Below are positions 51,072-59,904 of a stretch of DNA of 64,000 nucleotides, piece after piece; position 1 is the first letter of the stretch, and each line of letters begins with the position of its first letter. Origin of the DNA: Pseudomonas arcuscaelestis (GTDB lineage Bacteria > Pseudomonadota > Gammaproteobacteria > Pseudomonadales > Pseudomonadaceae); contig NZ_JACOPV010000001.1 in NCBI RefSeq assembly GCF_016881005.1, positions 432,468-496,467 of the forward strand, written 5' to 3'. A program made the position numbers and the translations under genes. The notes under the pieces were generated by a model. That model did not search any database and was not told the DNA's origin. It saw only the letters and a list, made by a program, of their open reading frames with translations.

Positions 51072-53030
51072 TCACGGTAGCTGCAACCCTCCGGCGGCTT
51101 TGTGCAAAGCGCGCAGGTGCTCGCCAACCTGCTTGATGTTCGCTTCGACCGCAGCAATTTCTGCGGTCCGGGCAGGGCCAAGAAGTGCACGCACTTCTTT
51201 GTCCAGTTCGGCACTGAGTGATTGCAACTGCTTTTGCCGTTGGCTGGACTCGCTGATCAGTTGCTTGCGTTCACTTGCTTGCGGTAGTCCGTAGCCACTA
51301 CTTCCCAAGAGCTCCGCGGGCCGGCTGAGAAACCCACTGTTGGCGAGAATCTGCTGCAGCGTGCCATTGGCCTTGCTGACGCTGGCATCATTTTCGGCGC
51401 GCCCGGTCAAGTAACGCTGTTTGACTTCATCCTGAGCCAGCAGCAACTGCTTGCGCAGGCTTGCCTGTTCTAGCAGGAGTAGTGCTGCGCTGGTGCGCAA
51501 GTCAGCCTTGGCGAACCACTGCCGGCGTTGCTCGGCGGATTGCTCCAGCCAGCCTTCGACGCTGTCCTGGGGGATGGGCAAGTGCTGCTTTAACACCAGG
51601 AACATGGCCTGGTAACGGTCGCGGTAGGAGTCGAAGCGGTATCCCAGGCGCAAGGCCTCGCGGGGATCATCGAGGACACTGACATCGGCCAGTCCGCGCC
51701 CTTGCAAAACTTCCAGCAAACCATTGGGCACGATGCTGTCCAAGTCTGAAAGACGCGGGTTGGCAGTGCCGCTACGCAGCAACTTCAGGGTTTCCACTGC
51801 GCAGTTGTTGGACAAGAAGTAATAGTTGCCGTCGTAGCTCCAGTGCATCTCCGCTGCCTGGCGGACCAGGCTTTCCAGCTCATTACGGTCAAACTTCAAA
51901 GGTATCGAGGCCAGGCTGCGCAGTTCGGTTTTGGTGTACTCATCGATAACCTGAGCCAGGGGCAATACGAACAGGCGCGAGGGGTATGCACCTGTCAGGC
52001 CGTCCCAGCTCGACAATTGCACATCATTGACGAAGGCGCGGTACGACAGCACCAAGTGCTGATCAAGGTCCAGCCGGCAGTCAGGCCCACGCGGGCGCCC
52101 CGGGGCACAGATGACCAGGCGCAGCATGCTGTGTCCCCAGCGACTGACCCAGTTCTGGTTGGCTTCAGCCAGCAGGTAATCCACGGCGTATACGCGCTCT
52201 GGATCAATCTCGCCCAGAGGCGCTTTGGCAAAATCATTTCCGGCATTGAGAAATGGCAGCGCCTGCGCGCACGCCGGATGATCTGGGGCCCAGTCAAAGT
52301 GTGCTTTGAGATAGGTGTGCAGCGCTGGGCGTCGGCAGGCGAAACTCGGGTCAAGGAGGAAGTACTCCATGTTGACCGCGATGAATTCCTTCGGGCTGCT
52401 CAATTCATAGTCGTCAGGGCTGCGTGCGACCTGGCGGTTGTGTTGCTCCCTCTCCCCTCGTCGGCCTACATACTGCGGCCAGCCGGCCAGGTCGAGCAGG
52501 CGTGGGTCGTCGCTGAGCGTAAAGCGTCGCTCAGCTTGGCCGCGACATTCCTCGGGCAGGCCGACTTTGCCCTGGCTGCTCACGTGCCGCGTGCATTGAA
52601 TGATCAGTTGCCGTTCGCGGCCCTGCCACAGCCGCGCACGGTCATAGATGTGCGTCAGCTCGTGGAGCACTGTGGCGAGCAGTTCCTGGCGCACAGTGCC
52701 ATGCGCGCGTCCGGTTTTGCTAGTAGCTGCGCTGCCGTCGGTGAGGCTCGGCAGAAGTTGGCTATTGAGCTCAAGCGTGGAAACCAGTGATGCCTGGCCA
52801 TAGGCATCCTTAGGCATTTTCGCACTCCAGTTGACCTGGATACGGCGATCCAGGCGCGCCTTGAAACTGGGCGGCAAGGCTTGCAATGCTTCATCCAGTA
52901 ACGCCTGGCTGGCTCGCTGCTGGGCAGGCTCCAGGCCCTCGGTCTGCAGCTGCAGCTCTAGATCGGCCAGAACAGGGCTAGCCAGTAGCGCTAGCAGGCT
53001 ACCGAGCAACCAGGCGCGCAGGGTGTTCAC
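51072..53030 (-). CDS. Secreted DUF4105 protein with HELTH zinc-protease-like motif
   Basis: A 652-aa protein: signal peptide to about VLA (residue 22), a metallopeptidase-like segment with HELTH at 123-127 (zincin pattern), a central DUF4105 domain (about 280-440, WGHSMLRLVICAPGRP, YYFLSNNCAVETL) and a C-terminal coiled-coil-rich part (about 520-650). DUF4105 contains a conserved Asn-Cys and may be papain-like, so the protein may hold two hydrolase modules. Its start overlaps the end of the first DUF2388 gene by 4 bases, which suggests one operon. Confidence 0.85.
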   Translation of the reverse strand: MNTLRAWLLGSLLALLASPVLADLELQLQTEGLEPAQQRASQALLDEALQALPPSFKARLDRRIQVNWSAKMPKDAYGQASLVSTLELNSQLLPSLTDGSAATSKTGRAHGTVRQELLATVLHELTHIYDRARLWQGRERQLIIQCTRHVSSQGKVGLPEECRGQAERRFTLSDDPRLLDLAGWPQYVGRRGEREQHNRQVARSPDDYELSSPKEFIAVNMEYFLLDPSFACRRPALHTYLKAHFDWAPDHPACAQALPFLNAGNDFAKAPLGEIDPERVYAVDYLLAEANQNWVSRWGHSMLRLVICAPGRPRGPDCRLDLDQHLVLSYRAFVNDVQLSSWDGLTGAYPSRLFVLPLAQVIDEYTKTELRSLASIPLKFDRNELESLVRQAAEMHWSYDGNYYFLSNNCAVETLKLLRSGTANPRLSDLDSIVPNGLLEVLQGRGLADVSVLDDPREALRLGYRFDSYRDRYQAMFLVLKQHLPIPQDSVEGWLEQSAEQRRQWFAKADLRTSAALLLLEQASLRKQLLLAQDEVKQRYLTGRAENDASVSKANGTLQQILANSGFLSRPAELLGSSGYGLPQASERKQLISESSQRQKQLQSLSAELDKEVRALLGPARTAEIAAVEANIKQVGEHLRALHKAAGGLQLP

Positions 53031-53347
53031 AGGGCGAGAATGGCTTCAGCCAGATCCTGATCGCTCGCCTGGCGTGCATCAGGTACGCGCTGGCGCAGTG
53101 TGTCAAAGGCAGCTTCCAGTTGTGCGCCGCGGATTTCGCCGTTGCTGGCGACATAACTGGCGGCGTCGTCACGGGCTTCACGCACGACTTTGGAGTCACG
53201 GATTGAAGTGGTTGTATCAGAGGTGAAGTCGATCGAGCGGCCGAATGCACGAACGATAATATTGCTGGTGGCCACCAGGGTTTGTGCCTGGGCCACATCG
53301 GCCAGCAACATAAGGCCAAGGGTGGCGGCAATCAGCGGGTTACGCAT
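53027..53347 (-). CDS. DUF2388 secreted protein, copy 1
   Basis: A 106-aa protein with a signal peptide (to about AQA, residue 22) and the DUF2388 core (DSKVVREARDDAASYVASNGEIRGAQLEAAF). It is predicted periplasmic. Start is ATG at 53347 with GGAG upstream. It overlaps the DUF4105 gene by 4 bases (ATGA). Function unknown. Confidence 0.85.
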   Translation of the reverse strand: MRNPLIAATLGLMLLADVAQAQTLVATSNIIVRAFGRSIDFTSDTTTSIRDSKVVREARDDAASYVASNGEIRGAQLEAAFDTLRQRVPDARQASDQDLAEAILAL

Positions 53348-53374
53348 GGAGCATCTCCGAAAAAATATGGTTAC

Positions 53375-53668
53375 TTATTGGACGAGAATTGCCTGCGCCA
53401 GTTCAAGGTCGTCGGCATGAAGTTCGAGGTCTGCCAGGCGTAGTCGCTCAAAGGCCGCCTGGAGTCGCGCGCCGTGTATCTGACCGTCGCTGGCAACAAA
53501 CGCGGCGGCATCATCTTGAGCGTCAAGAAGCAATTTGCGATCGAAGGGCGCCGAGGTCACCTTGCTGGTGACATAACCGCTTACGACAAGATTGTTGGTG
53601 GTGAGGTCCAGCGCTTGGGCTGTATTCGTCCAGCAGAGCACAAACAATAGAAATGACAGATAACGCAT
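53375..53668 (-). CDS. DUF2388 secreted protein, copy 2
   Basis: A 97-aa paralogue with a signal peptide (to about QA, residue 19) and the core DAQDDAAAFVASDGQIHGARLQAAFERLR. It is the most diverged of the three: the usual S-x-R-D stretch is changed (SAPFDRKLLL). The ATG at 53668 starts the signal peptide properly; the in-frame upstream ATG does not. Confidence 0.8.
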   Translation of the reverse strand: MRYLSFLLFVLCWTNTAQALDLTTNNLVVSGYVTSKVTSAPFDRKLLLDAQDDAAAFVASDGQIHGARLQAAFERLRLADLELHADDLELAQAILVQ

Positions 53669-53713
53669 GAGTTTCGTTGGGCTTGGCGGATCAGGCGGCA
53701 AAGGCTATCCCAA

Positions 53714-53735
53714 TGCGCTGGCCAGGGCCAGCGCA
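53714..53735. terminator. 10-bp perfect hairpin between DUF2388 copies 2 and 3
   Basis: TGCGCTGGCC (53714-53723) and GGCCAGCGCA (53726-53735) with a 2-base loop. No T-run, so it may attenuate rather than end transcription from copy 3. Confidence 0.5.
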
Positions 53736-53789
53736 GGGGGGCCGGCTTCGTTGCATGTTGTTACATGACTGAGCCGGGGGCAGACGATT

Positions 53790-54107
53790 TCACAGCGCCA
53801 GGATTGCCTGGGCCAATTGTGCATCGCTTGCTTGCAGGGTTGGGGCCTGCTTGCGGATGTGGGCAAATGCGCTTTCCAGTTTTACGCCGCGGATTTCGCC
53901 ATGGCTGGCTACAAAGCTGGCGGCATCGTCGCGGGCAGCGCGAACAATTTTGTCGTCACGAAACGAAGACGATACGTCGGAAGTGGCGTCCGTGGAGGCT
54001 GCAACAGCACCAACAACGGCATCAGTGGTTACCACGAAGCTGGTGGCGTTGGCTGTGGAAGCCAGAGCAAGTACCAGCGCGGCGCCAAACAAGCTTGTAC
54101 GGAACAT
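53790..54107 (-). CDS. DUF2388 secreted protein, copy 3
   Basis: A 105-aa paralogue: signal peptide to about ANA (residue 21), core RDDKIVRAARDDAASFVASHGEIRGVKLESAF and the same C-terminal LAQAILAL as copy 1. AGGAG lies seven bases before the ATG at 54107. It is the first of the three in transcription order. An ATACCAGTACAGTT site lies 173 bases upstream. Confidence 0.85.
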   Translation of the reverse strand: MFRTSLFGAALVLALASTANATSFVVTTDAVVGAVAASTDATSDVSSSFRDDKIVRAARDDAASFVASHGEIRGVKLESAFAHIRKQAPTLQASDAQLAQAILAL

Positions 54108-54279
54108 GGTCAATCTCCTGGTTTAAGACGGGTTCTTTGTGTCAGACGCACGCTCAGCCGGAAGGGCTACTTATTTCCCCGACTGGGTGCTGTAAGCGTA
54201 TCACGCGATGAGCAACTGCGAGTTGGACAGGGTAAACAGGAAGCTTCTCAGCTGTACCGGCAATTTATTAGATCAAATA

Positions 54280-54293
54280 AACTGTACTGGTAT
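54280..54293 (-). promoter_or_regulatory. 14-bp motif ATACCAGTACAGTT upstream of DUF2388 copy 3
   Basis: On the minus strand the site reads ATACCAGTACAGTT, identical to the site upstream of the DUF1127 gene and in the same orientation. ATACCA-like half sites are known for MocR/GntR regulators such as GabR. The regulator here is not identified. Confidence 0.5.
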
Positions 54294-54326
54294 CGATGGC
54301 GAAGGCTCTATTCAGGGCTTTGAAAA

Positions 54327-54363
54327 TAAAAAACCCGTCAGCAGTTACCTGCGACGGGTTTTA
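54327..54363. terminator. Terminator of the DUF1127 gene
   Basis: AACCCGTC (54332-54339) and GACGGGTT (54353-54360) form an 8-bp stem; on the minus strand it is followed by a T-run. It lies 40 bases after the DUF1127 stop and could act both ways. Confidence 0.75.
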
Positions 54364-54402
54364 GAATTCGAGGGCGCCGGCCTAGGGCCGGCGAGCCCTG
54401 CA

Positions 54403-54618
54403 TCAACGCCAGAACGGCTTGCTCAGCTCTTCGTAGCGTTGTGCTTCGCTGATACCAGCGTCGGCCAGCAGGCGCGAGTCCAGGCGAGCCAACTGGTGGC
54501 GGCTGGCGATGCGGCGTTGCCATAGCATCAGGTTGGCCAACAGGCGCAGTGGCAGCGCAGCTTTGGATTGTTCGTTGTTACGTTCGAAAACCAGATCGGA
54601 ACTGAGGGTACGTTCCAT
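54403..54618 (-). CDS. DUF1127 small protein
   Basis: A 71-aa protein with the DUF1127 pattern near the C-terminus: W-x-R-R-x-x-x-R-x-x-L-x-x-L, then LLADAGISEAQRYEE. Arg-rich DUF1127 proteins bind RNA or modulate stress and phosphate responses in other bacteria; the role here is unknown. Ribosome site GGAAGGA lies ahead of the ATG. Confidence 0.88.
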   Translation of the reverse strand: MERTLSSDLVFERNNEQSKAALPLRLLANLMLWQRRIASRHQLARLDSRLLADAGISEAQRYEELSKPFWR

Positions 54619-54937
54619 GATGTCATCCTTCCGCTTGTGGCGGCATTAGATAGTGATTTAACTGGTGCCCATGATCCTCCTCTGTCGTCCATAACAGTAG
54701 ATACAGTTCGGTTGCATTGTGATGGTCCAGTTAACTGTTTTATAGCACTGTTGCACTCTAAATAGACGGAACTGTACTGGTATGCACTGAAATGGTGCGA
54801 TTTGCGCGAGGCTTGGGAGGGTAGGACGGGCTTGCGGGGTAAAAACACCGATACAGTAGTACAGTTTTTTGCATCTAATCGGTAGTAACTGTACAGCCGG
54901 TGAGCATTGCGCATCACCGGCCGCGATCCAATCAGCT
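54619..54937. promoter_or_regulatory. Regulatory-looking region with repeated GATACAGT/ACAGTT sites
   Basis: 319 bases without a gene. It contains, besides the motif at 54770-54783, GATACAGTT (54700-54708), CCAGTTAACTG (54727-54737), GATACAGTAGTACAGTT (54850-54866) and AACTGTACAG (54887-54896). The clustering of one core (ATACnAGTACAGTT-like) in both orientations is more than expected by chance. Confidence 0.5.
54770..54783 (-). promoter_or_regulatory. 14-bp motif ATACCAGTACAGTT upstream of DUF1127
   Basis: Identical to the site at 54280-54293, 152 bases upstream of the DUF1127 start and in the same orientation relative to the gene. Confidence 0.5.
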
Positions 54938-56431
54938 TTAGCTGGCGAGCATGCGCCCGGTTTCTTCCAGGTTTTCGTGCCAGGACAGTGCTTCGCGCAG
55001 GATGTGCGGCGTATGACCGCCGCGCTCGCAGGCCCGAGCGAAGTAGTCATTCAAGGCTTCGCGATAGTCCGGGTGCACACAGTTGTCGATGATCACTCGG
55101 GCGCGCTCGCGGGGCGCCAAACCGCGCAAGTCGGCCAGACCTTGTTCTGTGACGAGGATGTCGACGTCATGCTCGGTGTGGTCCACGTGGCTGACCATGG
55201 GTACAACGCTGGAAATCGCGCCGCCTTTGGCAATGGACTTGGTAACGAAGATTGCCAAGTGTGCATTTCGTGCGAAATCCCCCGAGCCACCGATGCCGTT
55301 CATCATCCGCGTGCCGCAGACGTGAGTGGAGTTGACGTTCCCGTACAGGTCGAACTCCAGGGCAGTGTTGATGCCAATGATGCCGAGTCTACGGACCACT
55401 TCCGGGTGGTTGGAAATTTCCTGGGGACGTAGCACCAGCTTGTCCTTGTAGCGCTCCAGATTACCGAATACGTCGGCATTGCGACGGCTCGACAGGGTAA
55501 TGGAGCTGCCCGAGGCAAAGCTGAGCTTGCCTGCATCGATCAGGTCGAAAGTCGAATCCTGGAGTACTTCGGAGTACATGGTCAGGTCTTCGAAAGGCGA
55601 GTCGATCAAGCCGCACATCACGGCATTGGCGATGGTGCCGATGCCCGCTTGCAATGGACCCAGCTTGTTGGTCATGCGCCCAGCTTCAACTTCCTGCTTG
55701 AGGAAGTTGATCAGGTGGTCGGCGATGCCCTGGGTTTCTGCATCGGCCGGCAGTACAGTCGACGGCGAGTCCGGCTGTTCGGTAATGACGATGCCGACGA
55801 TCTTTGCAGGGTCGATCGCGATGGCGGTGCTACCAATACGATCATCGACTTTGACCAGCGGAATCGGAGTGCGGGTCGGGCGGTAAGTCGGGATGTAGAT
55901 GTCGTGCAGGCCTTCCAGGTTGGCGTTATGAGCCATGTTGATCTCGACGATCACCTGTTTGGCAAAAATGGCGAAGCTGGCTGAGTTGCCCACCGACGTG
56001 GTCGGAACAATGTGGCCTTGCTCAGTGATTGCAACGGCTTCGATGACCGCGATGTCTGGCAGCTTCAGCTGCTGGTTGCGCAGCTGTTCCACGGTCTCAG
56101 ACAAGTGCTGGTCGATGAACATGACCTTGCCTTCATTGATGGCCTTGCGCAGTGTGCTGTCGACCTGAAAAGGCATGCGACGGGCAAGAACGCCGGCTTC
56201 GGTCAGTTCTTTGTCCAGGTCGTTGCCCAGGCTGGCACCTGTCATCAGGCTGATTTGCAGCGGAGATTGCTTGGCGCGCTCGGCCAGTGCGTGCGGCACG
56301 GCCTTAGCTTCGCCGGCGCGGGTAAAACCGCTCATGCCGACGGTCATGCCGTCCTCGATCAGGCCAGCGGCATCAGCCGCACTCATAACCTTGCTGTGCA
56401 GGGAGGACAAGCGGATACGATCACGGTACAT
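54938..56431 (-). CDS. Acetyl-CoA hydrolase / succinyl-CoA:acetate-type CoA-transferase
   Basis: A 497-aa class-I CoA-transferase-like enzyme of the Cat1/AarC/ScpC group. Family stretches are DGMTVGMSGFTRAGE (near 27-41), GPLQAGIGTIANAVMCGL (about 255-272) and MYSEVLQDSTFDLID, which carries the expected catalytic Glu. It probably exchanges CoA between succinyl-CoA and acetate or propionate; hydrolase naming is historical. It stands alone on the minus strand, separated from pntB by a terminator. Confidence 0.88.
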   Translation of the reverse strand: MYRDRIRLSSLHSKVMSAADAAGLIEDGMTVGMSGFTRAGEAKAVPHALAERAKQSPLQISLMTGASLGNDLDKELTEAGVLARRMPFQVDSTLRKAINEGKVMFIDQHLSETVEQLRNQQLKLPDIAVIEAVAITEQGHIVPTTSVGNSASFAIFAKQVIVEINMAHNANLEGLHDIYIPTYRPTRTPIPLVKVDDRIGSTAIAIDPAKIVGIVITEQPDSPSTVLPADAETQGIADHLINFLKQEVEAGRMTNKLGPLQAGIGTIANAVMCGLIDSPFEDLTMYSEVLQDSTFDLIDAGKLSFASGSSITLSSRRNADVFGNLERYKDKLVLRPQEISNHPEVVRRLGIIGINTALEFDLYGNVNSTHVCGTRMMNGIGGSGDFARNAHLAIFVTKSIAKGGAISSVVPMVSHVDHTEHDVDILVTEQGLADLRGLAPRERARVIIDNCVHPDYREALNDYFARACERGGHTPHILREALSWHENLEETGRMLAS

Positions 56432-56555
56432 GGATTGTTATCTCAGGCTACTAAAGCTAGATGCGCAGTCTAGAGATTTAGTGTCCCGGCGTCCCGCGAC
56501 CATGGTCGAATGCTAGGCTTTGATTTGAAGCCATCTGTCGGTGGGCCGGGCATTA

Positions 56556-56588
56556 GAAAGCCCCAGCCGATACCGCGCTGGGGCTAAT
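56556..56588 (-). terminator. Terminator after pntB
   Basis: AGCCCCAGC (56559-56567) pairs with GCTGGGGCT (56577-56585), 9 bp with a 9-base loop, followed by TTTCT on the minus strand. Confidence 0.75.
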
Positions 56589-56608
56589 TGTCACAGCCTG
56601 GAAAAGGC

Positions 56609-58045
56609 TTAATCGACGGCTTTGACCATATCTTCGATGACCTTCTTCGCGTCACCGAAAACCATCATGGTTTTGTCCAGGTAGAACAGTTCGTTATCAA
56701 GGCCGGCATAGCCACTGGCCATGGAGCGCTTGTTGACGATGATGGTCTTGGCCTTGAAGGCTTCGAGGATCGGCATACCCGCGATCGGCGACTTTGGATC
56801 GTTCTTGGCTGCTGGGTTGACCACGTCGTTGGCGCCCAGTACCAGCACCACGTCAGCCTGACCGAACTCGGAGTTGATGTCCTCCATCTCGAACACCTGG
56901 TCGTAGGGCACTTCGGCTTCTGCCAGCAGCACGTTCATATGGCCAGGCATACGGCCAGCTACCGGGTGAATTGCATACTTAACGGTTACGCCGTTGTGCG
57001 TAAGCTTCTCGGTGAGCTCCTTGAGTGCGTGCTGGGCGCGGGCTACCGCCAGGCCGTAGCCCGGAACGATGATCACGGTGTCGGCGTTGCTCAGCAGGAA
57101 GGTCGCGTCATCGGCTGAGCCGGACTTGACCGGACGAGCCTCTTGCGCGCCAGCCGGGCCGGCGCTATCTGTGGCGCCGCCGAAGCCACCGAGGATCACG
57201 TTGAAGAACGAACGGTTCATCGCCTTGCACATGATGTACGAGAGGATGGCACCCGACGAGCCTACCAGCGAGCCTGCGATGATCAGCATCGAGTTGTTCA
57301 GCGAGAAGCCGATACCAGCCGCCGCCCAGCCCGAGTAGCTGTTGAGCATCGAGACCACCACCGGCATGTCGGCGCCACCAATCGGGATGATGATCAGTAC
57401 ACCCATGACGAATGCCAGGATCAACATAAGGGCGAAAGCGCTGTAGCTGCCGGTAAACGTGAAGACCAAGCCGAAGCCTATTGTAGCCAGACCCAGGATC
57501 AGGTTCAGCTTATGCTGGCCGCTGAACTGTACCGGGGCGCCCTGGAACAATCGGAACTTGTACTTGCCGGAGAGCTTGCCGAAGGCAATGACCGAACCGG
57601 AAAAGGTGATTGCACCGATCGCTGCGCCCAGGAACAGCTCCAGACGGTTGCCGGTAGGAATCGGGTCGCTGATGCTGGAGACAATACCCAGCGACTGCGG
57701 CTCGAGCACTGCGGCGATCGCAATGAACACGGCAGCCAGACCAATCATGCTGTGCATGAAGGCAACCAGCTCAGGCATCTTGGTCATTTCTACGCGCTTG
57801 GCCATGATCGAGCCCGCCGTACCGCCAATCAGCAGGCCGACAATTACGTAGCCGATGCCGGCAGTGGCCAGTTCAGCGCCCAGCTTGTAGATCAGCCCGA
57901 CAGTGGTGACCACGGCCAAGGCCATGCCTAGCATGCCAAAAACGTTGCCGCGCCGAGATGTGGTCGGGTGCGAAAGGCCCTTGAGCGCCTGAATGAAGCA
58001 CACCGAAGCGACAAGGTAGAGAAGTGTAACCAGGTTCATGCTCAT
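56609..58045 (-). CDS. pntB: NAD(P) transhydrogenase beta subunit
   Basis: A 478-aa subunit: membrane domain II (about 1-290, nine helices) and the NADP(H)-binding domain III (about 300-478, VIIVPGYGLAVARAQHALKEL and ADVVLVLGANDVVNPAA). Together with PntAA/PntAB it links proton flow to hydride transfer from NADH to NADP+. It starts two bases after the pntAB stop; ATG at 58039 is a possible alternative. Confidence 0.95.
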   Translation of the reverse strand: MSMNLVTLLYLVASVCFIQALKGLSHPTTSRRGNVFGMLGMALAVVTTVGLIYKLGAELATAGIGYVIVGLLIGGTAGSIMAKRVEMTKMPELVAFMHSMIGLAAVFIAIAAVLEPQSLGIVSSISDPIPTGNRLELFLGAAIGAITFSGSVIAFGKLSGKYKFRLFQGAPVQFSGQHKLNLILGLATIGFGLVFTFTGSYSAFALMLILAFVMGVLIIIPIGGADMPVVVSMLNSYSGWAAAGIGFSLNNSMLIIAGSLVGSSGAILSYIMCKAMNRSFFNVILGGFGGATDSAGPAGAQEARPVKSGSADDATFLLSNADTVIIVPGYGLAVARAQHALKELTEKLTHNGVTVKYAIHPVAGRMPGHMNVLLAEAEVPYDQVFEMEDINSEFGQADVVLVLGANDVVNPAAKNDPKSPIAGMPILEAFKAKTIIVNKRSMASGYAGLDNELFYLDKTMMVFGDAKKVIEDMVKAVD

Positions 58046-58047
58046 GT

Positions 58048-58365
58048 TTACTGCTTCCCCTCAGCCTTTGCGGCTTTCTTCTTGAACATCTCCAGCATGC
58101 GCCGGGTGACCAGGAAACCACCGAATACGTTTACCGCTGCCAGGGTCACCGCAAGGGTGCCCATGATTTTGCCCAGCGGCGTAACAGTCAGGGCGGCGGC
58201 CAGCATGGCCCCGACAATGACAATGGCGGAGATGGCGTTGGTAACTGCCATCAAGGGGGTGTGCAGCGCGGGCGTAACGTTCCACACCACGTGATAACCG
58301 ATATAGATCGCCAGAACGAAGATGATCAGGTTATAGACGCCGTGAGAGATCAGCATGTCTTCCAT
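58048..58365 (-). CDS. pntAB: NAD(P) transhydrogenase alpha subunit, membrane part
   Basis: A 105-aa protein with about three helices ([36 protein letters not shown]), equal to the C-terminal membrane section of E. coli PntA. AAGGAG before the ATG at 58365 excludes the longer start. The split alpha subunit is normal for alphaproteobacteria and pseudomonads. Confidence 0.93.
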   Translation of the reverse strand: MEDMLISHGVYNLIIFVLAIYIGYHVVWNVTPALHTPLMAVTNAISAIVIVGAMLAAALTVTPLGKIMGTLAVTLAAVNVFGGFLVTRRMLEMFKKKAAKAEGKQ

Positions 58366-58376
58366 TGTCTGGCTCC

Positions 58377-59498
58377 TTATCCGTTCTTGCGGATGATCTG
58401 GCCGTCGCGGCACATCAGGCACGCGGCGACGATATCGTCTTCGAGGTTGATCACCAGCTGACTGTCCTTGTCGAACAGCAGCTTCATGAAGTCCAGCACG
58501 TTGCGAGCATAGAGGGCCGAAGCATCGGCACTCACCTGCGCGGGCAGATTGGTCGGGCCGACAATGGTTACGCCCTGCTCTATCACCACCTGGTCAGCGA
58601 CAGTCAATGGGCAGTTGCCGCCTTGTGCTGCCGCCAGGTCGATGACCACCGAGCCTGGCTTCATCTGTGCAACCGTCTCGGCGCTGAGCAACGTCGGCGC
58701 CTTGCGCCCAGGAATAAGGGCTGTGGTGATAACAATATCGGCCTGTTTGGCGCGCTCATGCACAGCCTGGGCCTGACGTTGCATCCAGCTTGCTGGCATT
58801 GGGCGGGCGTAGCCACCCACGCCGACAGCACATTCACGTTCCTCGTCGGTCTCATAAGGCACGTCGATGAACTTGGCACCCAGCGACTCGATCTGCTCCT
58901 TCACCGCAGGACGCACGTCCGAGGCTTCAATCACCGCACCCAGGCGTTTGGCCGTGGCAATGGCCTGCAGCCCGGCAACACCTGCACCGAGAATCAGCAC
59001 GCGAGCGGCCTTCACGGTACCGGCAGCGGTCATCAGCATCGGCATGAAGCGCGGATAGTGATGGGCAGCCAGCAACACGGCCTTGTAACCGGCAATGTTG
59101 GCTTGCGAAGACAGCACGTCGAGGCTTTGTGCCCGTGATGTGCGAGGAGCCGCCTCCAGCGCGAATGCGGTAATACCGCGCTCGGCCATCTTGGCGATCA
59201 TGTCGTTGTTGAACGGATTGAGCATGCCCACCAGGATGGTGCCGCTCTTGATTTGGGCCAGTTCGCTATCGTTGGGAGCCACAACTTTCAAAACAAGCTG
59301 TGCGCCAAACGCATCGGCTGCGCTGCCAATAGCAGCGCCTACTGCTTCATAGGCACTGTCCGGAACGCTGGCATTGATGCCGGCGCCACTTTGGACAGTA
59401 ACCTGATGCCCCTGACCAATCAGTTTCTTGATGGTTTCCGGGGTTGCAGCAACCCGTGTTTCGCCCGTCTGCGTTTCGAGAGGAACACCAATGTGCAC
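58377..59498 (-). CDS. pntAA: NAD(P) transhydrogenase alpha subunit, NAD-binding part
   Basis: A 373-aa soluble domain I protein. It begins [17 protein letters not shown] and has the NAD-binding [18 protein letters not shown] and the mobile loop region ([14 protein letters not shown]). The start is a GTG at 59498 with AGGAG upstream; in-frame codons further up lie in poor context. First gene of pntAA-pntAB-pntB. Confidence 0.94.
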   Translation of the reverse strand: MHIGVPLETQTGETRVAATPETIKKLIGQGHQVTVQSGAGINASVPDSAYEAVGAAIGSAADAFGAQLVLKVVAPNDSELAQIKSGTILVGMLNPFNNDMIAKMAERGITAFALEAAPRTSRAQSLDVLSSQANIAGYKAVLLAAHHYPRFMPMLMTAAGTVKAARVLILGAGVAGLQAIATAKRLGAVIEASDVRPAVKEQIESLGAKFIDVPYETDEERECAVGVGGYARPMPASWMQRQAQAVHERAKQADIVITTALIPGRKAPTLLSAETVAQMKPGSVVIDLAAAQGGNCPLTVADQVVIEQGVTIVGPTNLPAQVSADASALYARNVLDFMKLLFDKDSQLVINLEDDIVAACLMCRDGQIIRKNG

Positions 59499-59904
59499 GT
59501 CAAATCTCCTGCGTGATCTTTTGTTGGAAAACCAGCGCACTGCGGATGGTGCGTCTGGGGCGGCCGATCAGCACGACCCCGCCGAATCCAGGCGGGGCGC
59601 GGCATTTTGCAGGTGATTCCCGAGTTGCTTCAACCAGTTTTGGAGGGTGACGGTAATCAAACTACAAGTCACCCTGTGACTGAATGTCGCAAGAACAGGC
59701 CTGGAGCCCGTTAAATACGGGCTTCAGGGAGATTACGGTAATTTTTAAAAAAATTCCGCTGAATGTGCCGATTGCTTCGGTCAAAACGTGATTTATGCTG
59801 CGAATGCCGCATAGATACTAGGGTTAAGAGCGATGTCGTGCCAATTAATACAGTTTTGATAATTGCGACATTTACTTATATCTGTAGGGTTCTGACTTTG
59901 CTGA
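59499..59904. other. Intergenic region upstream of pntAA
   Basis: About 400 bases without a gene. It has a 7-bp hairpin CCCCGCC/GGCGGGG (59577-59597) in the pnt leader, an AGCCCG/CGGGCT hairpin (59705-59724) and an AT-rich run at 59738-59757. The pnt promoter must be here, but I could not fix a -35/-10 pair. Confidence 0.4.

Noticed and set aside
57143..57931. A 262-codon plus-strand frame opposite pntB
   Set aside because: pntB is complete on the other strand; the frame is Arg/Asp/Gln-rich with no domain.
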